From: DATEPR01 sp963780635
GTDB taxonomy: Bacteria > Actinomycetota > Actinomycetes > Mycobacteriales > Pseudonocardiaceae
Assembly: GCA_963780635.1 (NCBI GenBank)
Contig: CAWACW010000015.1
Location: 542,390 to 606,389, forward strand
DNA: 64,000 nt
Reading direction: 5' to 3'
Shown here: in pieces, positions 1 through 8,489 of the stretch
How positions within the stretch are numbered: position 1 is the stretch's first letter
Layout: each line of letters opens with the position of its first letter
The notes under the pieces: generated by a model
What the model was told of the DNA's origin: nothing
The model's database searches: none
What the model saw: only the letters and a program-made list of their open reading frames with translations
Program-made: the position numbers and the translations under genes

Positions 1-2
1 AC

Positions 3-1055
3 TCCTACTCGGCGACCCTGCGGCGGGGCGGCACCGCCCGCGGCTGGCTGGCCGCCCGGTTGTGCAGGCTGGCCGTGCCGGTGCTGCCGCTGCTCGCGGT
101 GTGGCTGGTGGTGCCGGACCTGCTGCGCGGGCTCGGCGTGCCCGACCAGCCAGTCACGTTGGCGGCCGGGATCGTCGGGCAACTGGTGTGGTTCCTGGCG
201 GTGTACGTGCTGACGGTGGTGGCCGTGCCGCTGGCGCGCCGCTGGGGTCCGTCGGCCGCCGTCGTGCTCGGCGTGGCCGCCCTGGGCGTGGACGCGCTGC
301 GGCTGCACGGGGTGCCGTTGGTCGGGTACGTCAACGAGTTGCTCGTGTGGCTGGCGGTGAGCCAACTGGGCATCGGGTACGCGGCCGGCCGGTTCGACCG
401 GGTACCCAAGCGGGGTGCCGCGCTGCTCGGCGTGGCCGGGTTCATCGCGACCGTGTTGCTGGTCCTGTTCGGGCACTACCCCGACAGCATGGTCGGGCTG
501 CCCGGCGAGGCGGTGTCCAACATGTCCCCCGCCACGGTGTGCCTGCTGTGCCTGGGCGTCGGCCAGATCGGGCTGCTGCTGGCGTCGCGGGAGCGGATCG
601 TCGCGTGGTCGCGGCGGCCAGGGCCGAGCAGGCTGTTGCGCGGTGTCGGCCCGCGCAGCATGACGGTCTACCTGTGGCACATGCCCGCCATGGTGGCGGT
701 GGCCGGGATCGCCGTGCTGGGCTTCGGCTACACCACGCCCGCGCCGGGCAGCTTCGCGTGGCTGGTCCTGACACCGGTGTGGCTCGGCGCACTCGCCTGC
801 GTGCTTCGCCTGCTGGTGCGCGGTTTCGGCCGATTCGAGACGATCCGGCCCAGCTCGGTCGATCCGTCGGTGCGACGGCTGGTCGCGGCCGTGCCCCTGC
901 TGTGCGCGGGGTTCATCGGGATCGCCGCCTTCGGTTTCGCCAACCCACTGCTGACACTGCCCGCAGCGGCCGCCGTCGTCGGCGGGCTGGTGGCGGTGTG
1001 GCCGGATCTGGTCACCAGGACCGTGGCCAGGCTGCTGGACGTGGTGTTCAGGTGA
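3..1055 (+). CDS. Acyltransferase-3 family membrane protein (5' partial)
   Basis: The reading frame is open from the window's left edge, so the true start lies outside. The visible 350 residues are very hydrophobic, with about nine or ten membrane helices. A SMTVYLWHMP motif lies about two thirds of the way in, as in the C-terminal half of the acyltransferase-3 (OatA/NodX-like) family, which moves acyl groups onto sugars or lipids at the membrane. The catalytic His-rich N-terminal part of the family is missing, so function is inferred from the C-terminal half only. The stop overlaps the end of the convergent amidohydrolase gene by 8 bp. The substrate cannot be told from sequence. Confidence 0.7.
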   Translation, partial: SYSATLRRGGTARGWLAARLCRLAVPVLPLLAVWLVVPDLLRGLGVPDQPVTLAAGIVGQLVWFLAVYVLTVVAVPLARRWGPSAAVVLGVAALGVDALRLHGVPLVGYVNELLVWLAVSQLGIGYAAGRFDRVPKRGAALLGVAGFIATVLLVLFGHYPDSMVGLPGEAVSNMSPATVCLLCLGVGQIGLLLASRERIVAWSRRPGPSRLLRGVGPRSMTVYLWHMPAMVAVAGIAVLGFGYTTPAPGSFAWLVLTPVWLGALACVLRLLVRGFGRFETIRPSSVDPSVRRLVAAVPLLCAGFIGIAAFGFANPLLTLPAAAAVVGGLVAVWPDLVTRTVARLLDVVFR

Positions 1056-1947
1056 GGCCGAGCAGCCGGGCCGGGGTGTCGTGCAGGACCCCGCGCAGGA
1101 AGGCGGTGCCCAGACGGTCGTCCGCGGCGGCCCACCGGGCGACGGCCCGCACCTGGGTGGCGTAGTCGTAGGGGATGTTCGGGAAGTCGGTGCCCAGCAC
1201 CACCCGGTCGGCGATGTCCGCGAGCCGCGCGGGCCAGTCGGCCGGGACCGGGCTGAACTTCTCGGTGAACGGCACGCCGACCATCGTGGTGTCCAGGTAC
1301 ACACCGGGATGGGCCCGGACCAGTGCGATGGCCTCGTCGAACTGCGGCATCCCCGCGTGCGCGAGCACGGCGATCAGCCGCGGATGCCGAGCCAGCACCC
1401 GGCCGAACACCTCGATACCGGTGTGCGCGCCGCGCTTCGGGCCGTGCCCGCAGTGCACCACGACCGGCACGCCCGCGTCGGCGATCAGGCCCCACGCCGG
1501 GTCCAGCAGCGGATCGTTCGGGTCGTAGCCACCGACCTGCACGTGGGCCTTCACGACGCGGGCGCCCGCGCTCAGCGCGGCACCCAGGTACTCGGTGACG
1601 GTCGGCTCCGGGTAGAGCGTCGCGGTGGGCACGGCCTCCGGCACGCCCGCGGCGAACTCGGTGACCCAGGAGATCAGCCACTCGGCCATACCGGGCTTGT
1701 GCGGGTAGACCAGCGGCGCGAACGTCCGCAGCCCGAGCTTGCGCAGTTCGGCGATCCGGTCGGCCTCGGGCAGCCGGTAGTGCACCGGCCAGTCCATCCC
1801 GTAGTTCGCCTGGGCCTGGTCGAAATAGGCCCAGACCTTCCGCAGCACCGGCTCGGGCAGGAAGTGCACGTGCAGGTCGACGATGCCGGGCAATCCGAGC
1901 CCGCGTACCCACTCCGCGACCTCGTCGTCCCCGGCAGGCCCGATCAA
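1048..1947 (-). CDS. Amidohydrolase-2 family metal-dependent hydrolase
   Basis: A TIM-barrel amidohydrolase of about 299 residues. IVDLHVHF near the N-terminus is the metal-binding HxH on strand 1. KAHVQVGGYD, VVVHCGHG, VLAHAGMP and VLGTDFPN supply the later metal and active-site residues in the usual order. The family covers decarboxylases and hydrolases such as ACMSD-like enzymes; no substrate is evident. I place the start at a TTG whose last bases overlap the smpB stop (TTGA), because the frame upstream lies inside smpB and no ATG or GTG sits between that point and the HxH motif. Translation is probably coupled to smpB. The start is uncertain, the family is firm. Confidence 0.8.
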   Translation of the reverse strand: MIGPAGDDEVAEWVRGLGLPGIVDLHVHFLPEPVLRKVWAYFDQAQANYGMDWPVHYRLPEADRIAELRKLGLRTFAPLVYPHKPGMAEWLISWVTEFAAGVPEAVPTATLYPEPTVTEYLGAALSAGARVVKAHVQVGGYDPNDPLLDPAWGLIADAGVPVVVHCGHGPKRGAHTGIEVFGRVLARHPRLIAVLAHAGMPQFDEAIALVRAHPGVYLDTTMVGVPFTEKFSPVPADWPARLADIADRVVLGTDFPNIPYDYATQVRAVARWAAADDRLGTAFLRGVLHDTPARLLGLT

Positions 1948-2429
1948 CGGCGGCTGTACTTGCCCTTGGCGGCCCGCCCCGCGGCCCGCTCGATCTCCCG
2001 GTTGGCGTCGCGCTTGGCGATCGCCTGCCGCTTGTCGTACTCCTTCTTGCCCTTGCCCAGCCCGAGTTCGACCTTGACCTTGCCGTCCTTGAAGTACATG
2101 GCCAACGGGATGAGCGACAGCCCGCTCTCCCTGGTCTTGCCGATCAGCCGCAGGATCTCCGACTTGTGCAGCAGCAGCTTCCTGGTCCGGCGCGGCTCGT
2201 GGTTGGTCCATGTGCCGCGGTCGTACTCGGGGATGTGCAGCCCGCGCAGGTACACCTCGCCGTCGTCCACCGTGGCGAACGAGTCAGCGAGGGACGCGCG
2301 ACCCAACCGCAAGCTCTTGACCTCGGTGCCGACCAGCACCACCCCGGCCTCATAGGTGTCCAGGATGGTGTAGTCGTGCCGGGCCCTGCGGTTGGACGCG
2401 ATCACCTTGCGACCGACTTCTTTGGGCAT
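1944..2429 (-). CDS. smpB: SsrA-binding protein SmpB
   Basis: SmpB binds tmRNA and delivers it to stalled ribosomes for trans-translation. The 161-residue product has the expected length. It shows the conserved N-terminal ASNRRARHDY, the beta-barrel motif VGTEVKSLR, and a strongly basic C-terminal tail ending AAKGKYSRR that enters the empty mRNA channel. The frame is open further upstream, but MPKEVGRKV is the family start. It follows ftsX, ftsE and prfB on the same strand, an order common in actinobacteria. The tmRNA gene itself was not found nearby. Confidence 0.95.
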   Translation of the reverse strand: MPKEVGRKVIASNRRARHDYTILDTYEAGVVLVGTEVKSLRLGRASLADSFATVDDGEVYLRGLHIPEYDRGTWTNHEPRRTRKLLLHKSEILRLIGKTRESGLSLIPLAMYFKDGKVKVELGLGKGKKEYDKRQAIAKRDANREIERAAGRAAKGKYSRR

Positions 2430-2470
2430 GACATCAATTCTACGTTTGCTGACGAACCGATATTCCCAGC

Positions 2471-3376
2471 TCAGAGCCGGACGTACATGCGCAGCGTGAG
2501 GTAGCCGGTAAGCGCCGACACGAGGGTCGCGGTCAGCAGCAACCACGGCGCAGCGAACAGCAGCACGTCACCGAGCTGGATCTGCGGGATGATCCCGGAC
2601 TGGAACAACGAGCCGAACGCCTTGTCCAGGAACGCCGTCTTCGCCACCAGCAGACCGCCGGTGGCGATGACCGCACCGACAATGCCCGCGACCACCGCCT
2701 CCAGCAGGAAGGGCAGCTGGGTGTACCAGCGCGTCGCCCCCACCAGCCGCATGATGCCGACCTCGGTTCGTCGGGTGAACGCCGACACCTGGACGGTGAT
2801 CGAGATCAGCATCAGGGCGGCCAAGGCGGCCACCAGGGCGATGACGAAGGTCAGGTTTCTGGCCCCGTTCAGGGCGTCGGTCAGCCGCGACACGAAGACA
2901 CCCTGGTCGTCGACGTTCTTCACACCGGGGCGCCCGGTGAACTGCTTCACGATCGCGCCGGACAGGCTCTGGTCGGTCAGATCGACCCGCAGCGACGCGG
3001 GCAGCGCCTGCGGCCTGCCCAGTGCCTGCAGCTCGGGCATGTCCGCGAACTCGGCGCGGAACTGCTGGTAGGCCTGGTTGCGGCTGATGAAGTGCACGTC
3101 CTTGACGCCGGGCGTGCTGTCCAGCTGCGACTTCAGGCTCTGGCACAGCGCCTGCGCGCACGAGGTGTCGTTGGAGCTGATGTCGTCGGTCAGGTTGACC
3201 GAGACCTGCAGTTGGTTGAGGAAGATGTTCTGCATCTTGTCGATCGTCTTGACGATCAACAGGCCGCCGCCGAGCAGACCGAGTGAGATGGCGGTGGTCA
3301 GGATCATCGCGACGGTCATCGTGATGTTCCGGCGCAGGCCGTTGACGACCTCGCTGAACACGAAACTGGCGCGCAT
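2471..3376 (-). CDS. ftsX: Cell division protein FtsX
   Basis: FtsX is the permease-like partner of FtsE and couples the divisome to activation of peptidoglycan hydrolases. The 301-residue protein has a first membrane helix at about residues 20-43, an extracytoplasmic domain to about 170, and three more helices (about 176-198, 222-247, 272-296). Between them is the family motif FTRRTEVGIMRLVGAT. The ATG start gives the standard short cytoplasmic N-terminus (MRASFVFSEVVNGLRRNITM). It lies 61 bp after ftsE on the same strand, so co-transcription is expected. Confidence 0.95.
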   Translation of the reverse strand: MRASFVFSEVVNGLRRNITMTVAMILTTAISLGLLGGGLLIVKTIDKMQNIFLNQLQVSVNLTDDISSNDTSCAQALCQSLKSQLDSTPGVKDVHFISRNQAYQQFRAEFADMPELQALGRPQALPASLRVDLTDQSLSGAIVKQFTGRPGVKNVDDQGVFVSRLTDALNGARNLTFVIALVAALAALMLISITVQVSAFTRRTEVGIMRLVGATRWYTQLPFLLEAVVAGIVGAVIATGGLLVAKTAFLDKAFGSLFQSGIIPQIQLGDVLLFAAPWLLLTATLVSALTGYLTLRMYVRL

Positions 3377-3437
3377 CGGGGATTGGTCCTCGGTGGTCGG
3401 GGGCGGAGGATCGTGCGGGGTGTGGGTGGGCTGCCGG

Positions 3438-4127
3438 TCAGCGACCGACTCCGTAGACGCCGCGGGCGTCGTCCCGGATGACCTTGCCCAGGTGCAGCTC
3501 GACGACGCGGCGGCGCATCGAGTCGACGATGGAGTGGTCGTGCGTGGCCATCAGGACCGTGGTGCCGGTCCGGTTGATGCGTTCGAGCAGCAACATGATG
3601 TCCTGGCTGGTGTCGGGGTCCAGGTTTCCGGTCGGCTCGTCGGCCAGCAGCACCAGCGGCCGGTTGACGAACGCGCGGGCGATGGCGACCCGCTGCTGCT
3701 CACCACCGGAGAGCTCGTTGGGCATGCGGCCTGCCTTGCCGTCCAGGCCGACCAGCTGCAGGACCTCGGGCACCACCTTGCGGATGGTGTGCCGGGGCTT
3801 GCCGATCACCTCGAGGGCGAACGCCACGTTGTCGGCGACCGTCTTGTTGGCGAGCAGGCGGAAGTCCTGGAAGACGCACCCGATGGACTGGCGCAGGCGG
3901 GGTACCCGGCGGCGAGCCATCTTGGCGACGTCGAAGTTCGAGACGTAGACCCGGCCCTTGCTGGGCACCTCCTCGCGCAGCAACAGCCGCAGGAAGGTGG
4001 ACTTGCCGGAGCCGGACGGGCCGATGAGGAACACGAACTCGCCCCGGTCCACATCGACAGAGATGCTGTCGAGCGCTGGCCTGGTGGAACGCTTGTATGT
4101 CTTGGTGACGTGTTCGAGCCGGATCAC
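3438..4127 (-). CDS. ftsE: Cell division ATP-binding protein FtsE
   Basis: An ABC-type ATPase that pairs with FtsX. Starting at GTG 4127 gives 229 residues, the length usual for actinobacterial FtsE, beginning with the family sequence IRLEHVTKTYK. Walker A is GPSGSGKST (residues 36-44), Q-loop FQDFR (86-90), signature LSGGEQQR (139-146), Walker B LLADEPTG (160-167) and switch His197. An upstream in-frame start at 4175 would add 14 atypical residues. There is no good ribosome-binding site before the GTG. A TAGACT hexamer 8 bases upstream suggests a leaderless transcript. Confidence 0.93.
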   Translation of the reverse strand: MIRLEHVTKTYKRSTRPALDSISVDVDRGEFVFLIGPSGSGKSTFLRLLLREEVPSKGRVYVSNFDVAKMARRRVPRLRQSIGCVFQDFRLLANKTVADNVAFALEVIGKPRHTIRKVVPEVLQLVGLDGKAGRMPNELSGGEQQRVAIARAFVNRPLVLLADEPTGNLDPDTSQDIMLLLERINRTGTTVLMATHDHSIVDSMRRRVVELHLGKVIRDDARGVYGVGR

Positions 4128-4135
4128 GAGCGGCG

Positions 4136-4141
4136 AGTCTA
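4136..4141 (-). promoter_or_regulatory. Possible -10 element for leaderless ftsE
   Basis: On the minus strand TAGACT matches the TAnnnT consensus and ends 8 bases before the ftsE GTG, a spacing that would place the transcript start on the start codon. No convincing -35 hexamer is visible. This is a weak pattern call. Confidence 0.3.
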
Positions 4142-4255
4142 CATTCCGCCGTTGTGAAGTCCCGGTCTCCCCCACGGCAATGCGCTACGAAACTTGTAAT
4201 GCTCCTGTGAACGAATCGCGACTGGAGCGTTACCGTAACGCACGGTCGCTGGCGG

Positions 4256-5359
4256 TTACTCGCCGGACTGCCGCCGCCACCGGATGCCTGCCTCCAGGAA
4301 GCCGTCGATGTCGCCGTCCAGCACCGCGGTCGGGTTGCCCACCTCGTAGTCGGTGCGCAGGTCCTTCACCATCTGGTAGGGGTGCAGCACGTAGGAACGC
4401 ATCTGGTTGCCCCAGCTCGATCCGCCGTCGCCCTTGAGCTGGTCCAGCTTGGCCTGCTCCTCCTGCCGCCGCCGGTCCAGCAGCTTCGCCTGCAGCACCG
4501 CCATCGCGCTGGCCTTGTTCTGCAGCTGGCTGCGCTCGTTCTGGCAGGTCACGACGATGCCGGTGGGCAGGTGGGTGAGGCGGACGGCCGAGTCGGTGGT
4601 GTTCACGCCCTGACCGCCGGGACCCGACGAGCGGAACACGTCGATCCGCAGGTCCTTCTCGTCGATGTCCACGTGGTCGGTCTGCTCGACCACCGGCACC
4701 ACCTCGACGCCGGCGAACGACGTCTGCCTGCGGCCCTGGTTGTCGAACGGCGAGATGCGCACCAGCCGGTGCGTGCCCTGCTCGACGGACAGCGTGCCGT
4801 AGGCGTAGGGCGCGGTGACCTTGAACGTGGCCGACCGGATGCCTGCCTCCTCCGCGTAGGAGGTGTCGTAGACGTCGGTCGGGTAGCTGTGCCGCTCCGC
4901 CCAGCGCAGGTACATCCGCATCAGCATCTCGGCGAAGTCGGCGGCGTCCACCCCGCCCGCCTCCGAACGGACCGTGACCAGCGCGTTGCGGCCGTCGTAC
5001 TCGCCGGACAGCAGCGTCCGGACCTCCATCGAGTCGATATCGCGGTGCAGCTTCGTCCGTTCCGTCTCCGCCTCGGCGAGGCTGCCCTGGTCGCCCTCGT
5101 CCTCGGCCAGTTCGTAGAGCACGGTCACGTCGTCGAGGCGTTGCCGCAGGTCGGTGACCCTGCGCAGCTCGCCCTGCACGTGCGACAGGTGGCTGGTGAC
5201 GCGCTGGGCGTTCTCCTGGTCGCTCCACAGGTCCGGGCGCTCGGTTTCCTCTTCCAACTCCGCCACCTGCTTGCGCAGGCTGGCGATGTCCATCACCGCC
5301 TCGATGCTGGAGAGGGTGGTGGACAGTTCCTTGAGGTCCGCTGCTACATCCGGATTCAC
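4256..5359 (-). CDS. prfB: Peptide chain release factor 2
   Basis: RF2 releases peptides at UGA and UAA. The 367-residue product carries the RF2 tripeptide SPF (residues 203-205, in RISPFDNQ) and the catalytic GGQ (248-250, in SGPGGQGVNTTDSAV). The N-terminal coiled-coil domain runs from about 15 to 110. The gene is a single continuous frame from a GTG start and lacks the autoregulatory in-frame UGA frameshift found in many bacteria. It sits upstream of ftsE with a 128-bp gap. The order prfB-ftsE-ftsX-smpB is typical of actinobacteria. Confidence 0.96.
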   Translation of the reverse strand: MNPDVAADLKELSTTLSSIEAVMDIASLRKQVAELEEETERPDLWSDQENAQRVTSHLSHVQGELRRVTDLRQRLDDVTVLYELAEDEGDQGSLAEAETERTKLHRDIDSMEVRTLLSGEYDGRNALVTVRSEAGGVDAADFAEMLMRMYLRWAERHSYPTDVYDTSYAEEAGIRSATFKVTAPYAYGTLSVEQGTHRLVRISPFDNQGRRQTSFAGVEVVPVVEQTDHVDIDEKDLRIDVFRSSGPGGQGVNTTDSAVRLTHLPTGIVVTCQNERSQLQNKASAMAVLQAKLLDRRRQEEQAKLDQLKGDGGSSWGNQMRSYVLHPYQMVKDLRTDYEVGNPTAVLDGDIDGFLEAGIRWRRQSGE

Positions 5360-5374
5360 ACTGTGAGATTACTG

Positions 5375-5410
5375 GACAGCCGCCGTCACCTGCTGGCGAC
5401 GGCGGCTGTC
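5375..5410. terminator. Intrinsic hairpin between padR-type gene and prfB
   Basis: A perfect 13-bp inverted repeat (5375-5387 with 5398-5410) around a 10-nt loop lies just downstream of the PadR gene stop and upstream of prfB. There is no long U-tract, as is common in high-GC actinobacteria. It most likely ends the PadR transcript. Confidence 0.7.
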
Positions 5411-5454
5411 GGATGATGCGCCTGCTGTTGTAGCTGCCCCCAGAACCGTCCAGG

Positions 5455-5964
5455 TCAGCCCGTGGGTACCGCGTCGAGGAGCTTGAGGACCGCTCGGGCG
5501 TGGGCAACCGCGAACTCCGCGACCGCCTTGCCGTAGGGGTCTTCCGCCTCCTTGACGGCCGTCCGCGCGGCGTCCTGCTGTGCCGCGTAGGAGGCCTTCG
5601 CCGAGCTGACCAGGTCGGCCCTCTGCTTGGCAGTGAGCGACGCCGCGTGCACGACGCGGAGGATGAGCGGGCTGCGCAGGTGATCCGGACCCGGCTCGCT
5701 GACGAGCCACGCCTTGAACGCCTTCTTGCCCGCCGCCGTGATCACGTACTGCTGACTCGATCGGGGACCTTGTTTTCCAAGCCGGACCAAACCGGCTTCC
5801 GCGAGGACCGGGAGCTCCCGGTAGACCTGACTACGGGTCACGCTGAAGAACGAACCGAACCGCTCGCGCGCCGTCGTAACCAGGTCGCCACCCGTTCGGG
5901 GACCCTCGTGCAGGAGGCCCAGTAGGGCCGCCGCCGTTGCATTGAGATCTGACACATCCTCCAC
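5455..5964 (-). CDS. PadR-family transcriptional regulator
   Basis: About 169 residues. The N-terminal half is a winged helix: ALLGLLHEGPRTGGDL followed by SVTRSQVYRELPVLAEAGLV, the recognition-helix and wing pattern of PadR/Vir proteins. The C-terminal half is a helical dimerisation segment with Ala, Lys and Glu-rich heptads. PadR proteins usually repress a neighbouring detoxification or efflux gene; no such target is adjacent, so the regulon is unknown. The start is ambiguous: GTG 5964 (used here), GTG 5955, or a more upstream start in the same frame. None has a well-spaced ribosome-binding site. Confidence 0.8.
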   Translation of the reverse strand: MEDVSDLNATAAALLGLLHEGPRTGGDLVTTARERFGSFFSVTRSQVYRELPVLAEAGLVRLGKQGPRSSQQYVITAAGKKAFKAWLVSEPGPDHLRSPLILRVVHAASLTAKQRADLVSSAKASYAAQQDAARTAVKEAEDPYGKAVAEFAVAHARAVLKLLDAVPTG

Positions 5965-6302
5965 GGTGCCACGCCGAAGCCAAGCTGTCCACAGTGGCCA
6001 GCCGTTCTGTCCATTGTGGCTGATCACAAGGACGCTGTGACTACGCCGAGTGGAGCAGTCGTCACGCCAACCGACCCTGCTCCCCGCACCCAGATCAACT
6101 CGAACGGCGGTACCAAGGAGACGATCGACGGCGGCTGTTCGCGATCAGCACGGTAGGTAGCCGCTCCGCCGGGCGGGTGATGCGCGCTACTGCGAACCGG
6201 TGGAAATCAGCGTCGCGTGGCGCCGCCCGCCCCGGCACGCCGCACCATCTTTCTGGTGGACGCGAAAAGGTCCATCAGATCGATCGGCTGCGGAGGTGCG
6301 CG
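5965..6302. other. Intergenic region, nothing identified
   Basis: About 340 bp between the PadR gene and the small Cys-rich gene, which point away from each other, so it should hold both promoters. I see no tRNA, no conserved reading frame and no clear operator palindrome. Confidence 0.5.
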
Positions 6303-6500
6303 ATGGGTCTGCTGTGGAACTCGAAACTGGCGGGACACAAGGTGGTCAAGGGTGCCAGATCCTGGGCTACCGGCGGCCAACCGGGCTACGACGAGTGTCA
6401 AGGCTGTGGGAAGAAGTTGCGCCGGCACCGCAAGGTGTACGGCGACTACCGGGTCTGCTCTCCCACCTGCGCTCACTTCATGGTGACGCACTGGAAGTGA
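6303..6500 (+). CDS. Small Cys-rich (zinc-ribbon-like) protein
   Basis: A 65-residue basic protein. The ATG at 6303 is preceded by GGAGGTGCGCG, a good ribosome-binding site; the longer open frame upstream has none. Two pairs of cysteines (ECQGCGKK and RVCSPTC) about 20 residues apart, with nearby His, look like a zinc ribbon or treble-clef knuckle. I do not recognise a named family. It may be a nucleic-acid-binding accessory protein. A strong bidirectional hairpin follows. Confidence 0.6.
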   Translation: MGLLWNSKLAGHKVVKGARSWATGGQPGYDECQGCGKKLRRHRKVYGDYRVCSPTCAHFMVTHWK

Positions 6501-6556
6501 AAACACGGATGACCCGATGACGGGTTGTCCCGATTTGTCGGTGATCACATCTCGGG

Positions 6557-6603
6557 GTGTCGGCCTGACCGTCCGGTGTGGACGGGTAAGCTCAGGCCGA
6601 CAC
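6557..6603. terminator. Bidirectional intrinsic terminator
   Basis: A 12-bp perfect stem (6557-6568 with 6592-6603) encloses a second 6-bp hairpin (6569-6574 with 6580-6585). It sits between two convergent genes and overlaps the stop codon of the DUF2087 gene, so it can serve both. Confidence 0.65.
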
Positions 6604-7161
6604 GTCGGTCGATCCGCCACTGCGCCGATAGACACCGTCCACTCGGCTCAACAGATCCTCGTCGACCAGATACCGGCGCACGCTGACGTGGTCCACGCCA
6701 CTGCCCTCGGTCCACGTTACGAGTGTCACGTCGACCTCCGATTCGGAGTAGCTGACCCCGGGTTCGAAGGCCTGGGCGACGTGATCGAGCACCACGAGCC
6801 GGCTCGACCGCTGGGCGGGCATCCCGAGCAACCGGCCATCTCGGACGAACGTGCGCAGCACCGTGGTCACGCGTTCGTCCGCGTAGCCGAAGTCCTCGCG
6901 CGGCGGCACGATCGCGGCCTGCCGCGCCAAGTCGCCGAAGACCTGCCCGGCCGCGGTGGCCCGCCGCCCGTCGAACTCGACCAGACCGCCGTCGGCCAGC
7001 TTGCGCAGCCCGGTCAGCACATCCCGGGTCGCCAATCCCGTCACCGTCGCCAGATCGGCCGGGGTTTCGGAGCCGAGCACCACGGCCGCGAACACCCGCA
7101 GTCGCGCCGGCTCGGCCAGCAAGCGCACGACATCGTCCCCGGTCACCGTCACCTGCTGCAC
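6592..7161 (-). CDS. DUF2087 domain protein with ArsR-like winged helix
   Basis: 189 residues. The N-terminal 70 residues form a winged helix (VVRLLAEPARLRVFAAVVLG then ATRDVLTGLRKLADGGLVEF), as in ArsR-type regulators. The C-terminal half matches the DUF2087 pattern: RLVVLDHVAQAFEPG, YSESEVDVTL, VRRYLVDEDLLSRVDGVYRR. Such proteins are annotated as transcriptional regulators of unknown effector. No metal-binding cysteine pair of the classical ArsR type is present. It is divergent from the DUF2630 gene, with about 60 bp between the starts. Confidence 0.8.
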   Translation of the reverse strand: MQQVTVTGDDVVRLLAEPARLRVFAAVVLGSETPADLATVTGLATRDVLTGLRKLADGGLVEFDGRRATAAGQVFGDLARQAAIVPPREDFGYADERVTTVLRTFVRDGRLLGMPAQRSSRLVVLDHVAQAFEPGVSYSESEVDVTLVTWTEGSGVDHVSVRRYLVDEDLLSRVDGVYRRSGGSTDVSA

Positions 7162-7223
7162 GGCTGGAGACCGTAGCGCGGTCTCCGGCGGTAGCGGTAC
7201 CTGATTGGCGGCATGATGGGCGC

Positions 7224-7469
7224 ATGGACGACAAGGACGTGATGGGCCACATCGACGAGCTCATCGCCGAGGAGCACCAGCTGCGCGCGAAGGCGATCGG
7301 CACCCCTGGGCTCAGTGAGCAGGAGCGCACCCGGCTGCGCGAGATCGAGGCCCGTCTCGACCAGTGCTGGGACCTGCTGCGGCAGCGGCGTGCCAAGAAG
7401 GAGTTCGGCGAGGACCCGAACACCGCGCAGACCCGCCCGATCGACGAGGTCGAGCACTACCGGAACTGA
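7224..7469 (+). CDS. DUF2630 family protein
   Basis: 81 residues, start ATG. The sequence is nearly all helix and strongly charged: DVMGHIDELIAEEHQLRAK, then REIEARLDQCWDLLRQRRA, and a C-terminal RPIDEVEHYRN. This matches the small actinobacterial DUF2630 family, predicted to be a two-helix coiled coil of unknown function. A near-perfect 16-bp terminator follows at once, so it is a monocistronic unit. Confidence 0.8.
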   Translation: MDDKDVMGHIDELIAEEHQLRAKAIGTPGLSEQERTRLREIEARLDQCWDLLRQRRAKKEFGEDPNTAQTRPIDEVEHYRN

Positions 7470-7508
7470 GAGTCGAACATGTGTTCGATTCCGTGTTAGA
7501 CTCAGCGT

Positions 7509-7547
7509 GCGGCCGGGCCTGATGGGGGAAGCATCGGGCCCGGCCGC
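7509..7547 (+). terminator. Intrinsic terminator of the DUF2630 gene
   Basis: A 16-bp GC-rich stem (7509-7524 with 7532-7547), one G-T pair, 7-nt loop. It begins 40 bp after the stop codon. Confidence 0.75.
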
Positions 7548-7729
7548 CACGTAACCGCCGCGAGCCCGGCAGCGTTGGCCTTCCGGTCCGGTCAGTGCAG
7601 TGCGCCACAGCCGGGTCCGAGCCCGGGTCGCTCGGCCGCTGTCGCCCCGCCGGCCGTTGCTGTCGCCCTGCCGGCCGTTGCCGTCGCTCCGCCACGGCGT
7701 TGGTCCCACACCAGGGTCGTCCTCCCTGC

Positions 7730-8400
7730 GGTCGGTGTCGTGCCGCTGCCCCTGCTGCCCTCCCGCCGGGCCGTGGCCGCGCGGTTGCCGGCTCCGGCGA
7801 CTCCACCCCTCCACCGAACGCCGGCACGTCCCCAGTGGCGACGTGCGGCCCTGCCGAGCGCCGTTCGGTCACGCGGCCGCCGCCGAACCGGGAGCGTCGG
7901 TTTCACTCATCTGCCCGCTCCGGCGACTCCGCGCCCCACCGAACGCCGGGTGGCGATGTGCGGCCCGGTCAAGCCATGGCCGCACGATTCCCGCCGAGCG
8001 CCGTTCGGTCACGCGGCCGCCGCCGAACCGGGAGCGTCGGTTTCACTCATCTGCCCGCTCCGGCGACTCCGCGCCCCACCGAACGCCGGGTGGCGATGTG
8101 CGGCCCGGTCAAGCCATGGCCGCACGATTCCCGCCGAGCGCCGTTCGGTCACGCGGCCGCCGCCGAACCGGGAGCGTCGGTTTCCCTCATCTGCCGGCTC
8201 CGGCGACTCCACCCACACCGAACGCTGGCACGTCCCCGGTGGCGATGTACGGCCCTGTCGAGCCATGGCCGCACGATCCCCGCCGAGCGCCGTCGGGTCA
8301 CGCGCCCGCCCGGACCTGGCGCGGTGCCCATATGGCTTCGTCGCCGCCGGCGCGTCGGTTTTCACACATCCAGGGTGATGCGGGTGCGGTGCGGCAGGGC
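7730..8400. repeat. 140-bp tandem repeat array, non-coding
   Basis: Two essentially identical 140-bp units start at 7861 and 8001. A diverged unit starts at 8141 (149 bp to the next start, with about 9 extra bases), and weaker copies lie on both sides. The period is not a multiple of three, so frames read through the array change from unit to unit. Long open frames here are therefore a GC artefact. The array fills the gap between the DUF2630 terminator and the aquaporin gene. I see no palindrome or gene that would explain a function. Confidence 0.8.
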
Positions 8401-8489
8401 GATCGTCGGAACGTGCCGAGGCGTCGCAGCCGACCACCATCGTGGGCCCGCGGGCACCCAGCGCCAAGGGAAGCCGGAAGGGGTGCCAG

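Noticed and set aside
4256..5359. Programmed frameshift in prfB
   Set aside because: The gene is one continuous frame with no in-frame UGA near codon 25.
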